Assembly: GCA_964195335.1 (NCBI GenBank)
Contig: CAXMPC010000135.1
Location: 1-43,737 of the forward strand
Origin: QNFN01 sp964195335
GTDB lineage: Bacteria > Pseudomonadota > Gammaproteobacteria > QNFN01
DNA length: 43,737 bases
Reading direction: 5' to 3'
The notes under the pieces are model-generated. The model made no database searches. It saw nothing but the letters and a program-made list of their open reading frames with translations, and was not told the origin of the DNA. How positions within the stretch are numbered: position 1 is the stretch's first letter; each line of letters begins with the position of its first letter. The position numbers were made by a program, and so were the translations under genes. Positions 41,682 through 43,737 of this stretch are shown in pieces.

Positions 41682-42056
41682 ATGCGCTTTCGCTTGATCT
41701 GGCCGCGTGGCGAGGTCGTTGTCGTGCTCGGTTCCGGTGCGACCTCGCGCCGGGTTGGCGAGGCACTGCCGGTCACGGCGTCAGCCCATTGCTGGGGAGA
41801 AGAGGTCTATTTCCGGCTGCCGGTAACAGCCGAACTTGATGGTGATGCGACCGACGTCGTTGATGCGGGCACGGTCTGCTACTGGGTCGAGGGCGAGTCG
41901 GTCGCCTTACCGTTCGGGCCCACGCCGGTCTCCGTGGGTGATGAGTGCCGGCTGGTCACCCGGGTCAACCGGATCGGCAAAATCGAAGGTGACCCTCGCG
42001 TCCTGGCAACCATCGCCGAGGGCGATCGACTGGAGTTGCTGCCGTTGGAGGAATGA
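41682..42056 (+). CDS. Cyclophilin-like fold protein
   Basis: 124-residue small protein resembling the cyclophilin-like (COG2164-type) family. The order is MRFRLIWPRGEVVVVLGSGATSRRVGEALP, CWGEEVYFRLPV, AGTVCYWVEGESVALPFGPTP and VNRIGKIEGDPRVL. Family function is poorly known. ATG 41682 has GGGAGAG upstream; a longer in-frame start (41652) lacks support. No signal peptide. Confidence 0.8.
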   Translation: MRFRLIWPRGEVVVVLGSGATSRRVGEALPVTASAHCWGEEVYFRLPVTAELDGDATDVVDAGTVCYWVEGESVALPFGPTPVSVGDECRLVTRVNRIGKIEGDPRVLATIAEGDRLELLPLEE

Positions 42057-42071
42057 GGTGCGCTTGGCGCC

Positions 42072-42494
42072 TCAATCGCACTCCTCTTCCTCGATCTCCT
42101 CTGCCTCGGCAATCTCCGCGGCCCGTTCAAACCAGGCCAGCGCGGCGGACTCGTCACGCGGCACGCCGAGTCCGCTGAGGTACATGTTCGCCAGGGTCAC
42201 GGCCGCCTCGTGATGCCCCTGTTTCGCCGCCTGCTCGAACCAGCGCGCGGCCACTTCCTGGTCCACCGGCATCCCCTGGCCGAGTGAATGGAGGGTGCCC
42301 AGACGGAACTGGGCTTCGGCACTGCCGTCCTCGGCCAGTGGGAGCAACAATTGGCCGGCATGGGCGTAGTCACCCGATTCGTGGGCTGTGACAGCCTCGT
42401 TCAGAAGGGTGGCTCGGGCGGTTCCTGCGACCAACAGAAAGAACACGGCCAGGGTCGTGACAAGGCGGGCGGCAGTCGTGTGTCGGTCGTTCAT
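42072..42494 (-). CDS. Short Sel1-repeat exported protein
   Basis: 140 residues with a signal peptide (LVTTLAVFFLLVAGTARA) and two to three Sel1-like repeats, ending in an acidic tail (EIAEAEEIEEEECD). ATG 42494 is preferred over 42518 because it opens a normal signal peptide. It is related to the protein at 40898-41542, so the two may be paralogues. Confidence 0.8.
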   Translation of the reverse strand: MNDRHTTAARLVTTLAVFFLLVAGTARATLLNEAVTAHESGDYAHAGQLLLPLAEDGSAEAQFRLGTLHSLGQGMPVDQEVAARWFEQAAKQGHHEAAVTLANMYLSGLGVPRDESAALAWFERAAEIAEAEEIEEEECD

Positions 42495-42581
42495 CTGGCC
42501 ATTGTCGCATCGACGCATTCATGGGGGAATTGCCGCCACCCCGTGAACCGCCCAGGCCGGTATCCAAGCTAGAATGGCGCG

Positions 42582-43562
42582 ATGGACACGCAGCAACGGG
42601 TGCTCTCCTGCCTGGCGGACGGACGCTTCCACTCCGGCGAGGCGATCGCCGGTCGCCTCGGCCTCAGCCGGGCGGCGATCTGGAAGGCGACACGCGGGCT
42701 GGTGGCGGCAGGAATCGAGGTGCACGCCGTGCGTGGCCGTGGCTACCGCTTGGCTGCAGCGCACGAACCGCTTGATGCCGATGCCATCCGTACGGAACTC
42801 GGTGCCGGGGCCGCCGCGCTGCTCAACCAACTCGAACTCCTCCGCGAAACCGATTCCACCAACCGTCACCTGATGGGTCGGGCACTGGAAGGCGCCGGCT
42901 CGGGCTCGGCTTGCCTGGCCGAAAGCCAGCGTGAGGGGCGGGGACGCCGCGGTCGTCGTTGGCATTCGCCACCGGGGCGCAATATCTACCTCTCGTTGTT
43001 GTGGCGCTATCTCGAAGGACCGGAAGTGCTGGCCGGCCTGAGCCTCGCCGTAGGCGTGGTGGCGGCCCGCGTGTTGCGCGATGTGGGTCTAGAAGACGTT
43101 GAGCTGAAATGGCCCAATGACCTGCTCTGCCGCGGACGTAAGCTCGGTGGCGTACTTCTCGAGAGCAGCGGAGAAAGCGGTGGGAGATGCCATGTCGTCG
43201 TCGGCATCGGTCTCAACGTTGGCATGCCAGCCGTCGGTCCCGAGGCGATCGATCAGCCATGGTGCGATCTCGCCTCGGAATTGGGCTCGCGGACACCGTC
43301 TCGCAACCACCTTGCGGGACAGCTGATCGATCGGCTGCTGCCATTGATGGAGAGCTATGCCGAGTCCGGGCTCGAGCCCTACCTCGATGACTGGCAGGCC
43401 CTCGACACCCTGGTGGGACGCGAGGTGCGGTTGCAGCTTGGACCACGAGAGGTGATCGGTGTGCATCGCGGGGTCGGCCGTGACGGGGCGCTGCTGCTCG
43501 ATCATGACGGCGAGAGACAGCACTACCACGGTGGTGAGGTGAGCCTGCGGGGGGGAGGATGA
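42582..43562 (+). CDS. birA: Biotin-protein ligase / biotin operon repressor
   Basis: 326 residues. The N-terminal winged helix (about 1-65; SGEAIAGRLGLSRAAIWKATRGL) suggests DNA binding. The catalytic domain shows ETDSTNRHLM, SQREGRGRRGRRWHSPPGRNIYLSL (biotinyl-AMP loop), LKWPNDLLCRGRKLGGVLLE and the C-terminal SH3-like domain. It biotinylates acetyl-CoA carboxylase and may repress biotin synthesis. Overlaps coaX by ATGA. Confidence 0.96.
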   Translation: MDTQQRVLSCLADGRFHSGEAIAGRLGLSRAAIWKATRGLVAAGIEVHAVRGRGYRLAAAHEPLDADAIRTELGAGAAALLNQLELLRETDSTNRHLMGRALEGAGSGSACLAESQREGRGRRGRRWHSPPGRNIYLSLLWRYLEGPEVLAGLSLAVGVVAARVLRDVGLEDVELKWPNDLLCRGRKLGGVLLESSGESGGRCHVVVGIGLNVGMPAVGPEAIDQPWCDLASELGSRTPSRNHLAGQLIDRLLPLMESYAESGLEPYLDDWQALDTLVGREVRLQLGPREVIGVHRGVGRDGALLLDHDGERQHYHGGEVSLRGGG

Positions 43563-43737
43563 TCCTGTTGCTCGATGCCGGTAATTCCCGCCTCAAGTGG
43601 GGGGTCTATGATCGTGGCCGGCTCGAACCGGGTACCCCGGTGGCCTACGATGGCGCCGGTCTCGAGGCCAACCTCGAGCAGGGCCTCGGTGGCATCGGTC
43701 GGCCCACGCGCTCTCTGCTCTGCAGCGTGGCGGCGTC
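43559..43737 (+). CDS. coaX: Type III pantothenate kinase (partial, 3' cut by window end)
   Basis: The first 59 codons are in the window. The N-terminal motif LLLDAGNSRLKWGVYD (DxGNSxxKW) is diagnostic of type III pantothenate kinase, the first step of coenzyme A synthesis. GGGGGAGG precedes ATG 43559. birA-coaX pairing is common in gammaproteobacteria. Confidence 0.92.
   Translation, partial: MILLLDAGNSRLKWGVYDRGRLEPGTPVAYDGAGLEANLEQGLGGIGRPTRSLLCSVAA

Noticed and set aside
1..43737. CRISPR array, insertion sequence, or prophage genes
   Set aside because: No regularly spaced repeats, transposase or phage structural genes were seen on reading both strands.

Overview
The window is a GC-rich stretch of a proteobacterial chromosome, most likely from a chemolithoautotrophic gammaproteobacterium. 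The evidence is the soluble transhydrogenase SthA, a complete System I cytochrome c maturation operon (ccmABCDEFGHI), a form II RuBisCO divergent from a CbbR-type LysR regulator, a tkt-gap-pgk-pyk-fba operon, and birA overlapping a type III pantothenate kinase gene. No genus is assigned. No sulfur-oxidation, nitrogen or phage genes are present.

Layout: 1-4082 (minus) holds the 5' part of hrpA and a four-CBS/PAS/GGDEF/EAL protein. 4249-6382 holds sthA and a thioredoxin-fold protein. 6549-13485 is the carbon-metabolism operon tkt-gap-pgk-pyk-fba. 13670-23829 is a molybdenum-hydroxylase region. A leftward xdhC-selD pair is divergent from a rightward run: an FAD/[4Fe-4S] subunit, a 2Fe-2S subunit, a molybdopterin subunit, a PaaK-type acyl-CoA ligase, a MobA-like nucleotidyltransferase, yqeB and yqeC. 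A convergent marR closes the region. 23867-27370 holds purC, cbbM and cbbR. 27539-34953 is ccmABCDEFGHI, followed by a SirB-like membrane protein. 35432-38711 is a lower-GC segment bounded by a decayed tRNA-Gly 3' fragment and an intact tRNA-Gly(CCC). It carries an exported protein of unknown function, a periplasmic c-type haem sensor with HAMP, and a class III nucleotidyl-cyclase-like protein. 38892-43737 holds a PilZ-like protein, two Sel1-repeat proteins, a cyclophilin-like protein, birA and the start of coaX.

The most notable system is the molybdenum-hydroxylase region. Its three catalytic subunits look like 4-hydroxybenzoyl-CoA reductase, because the FAD subunit keeps the cysteine-rich insertion that carries the extra [4Fe-4S] cluster. 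The accessory genes (selD, xdhC, yqeB, yqeC, mobA-like) are the set linked to selenium-dependent molybdenum hydroxylases, which carry a labile selenium cofactor. No selenocysteine-insertion gene is seen here. Together this suggests a selenium-dependent aryl-CoA dehydroxylase (inference). Two near-identical 25-bp palindromes lie in the divergent promoter region, one facing each operon, and are probable operators for the MarR protein.

The second unusual item is the tRNA-Gly-bounded segment. It looks like a short, integrase-less integrated element carrying a haem-sensor/cyclase pair whose cyclase lacks the canonical purine-specifying residues.
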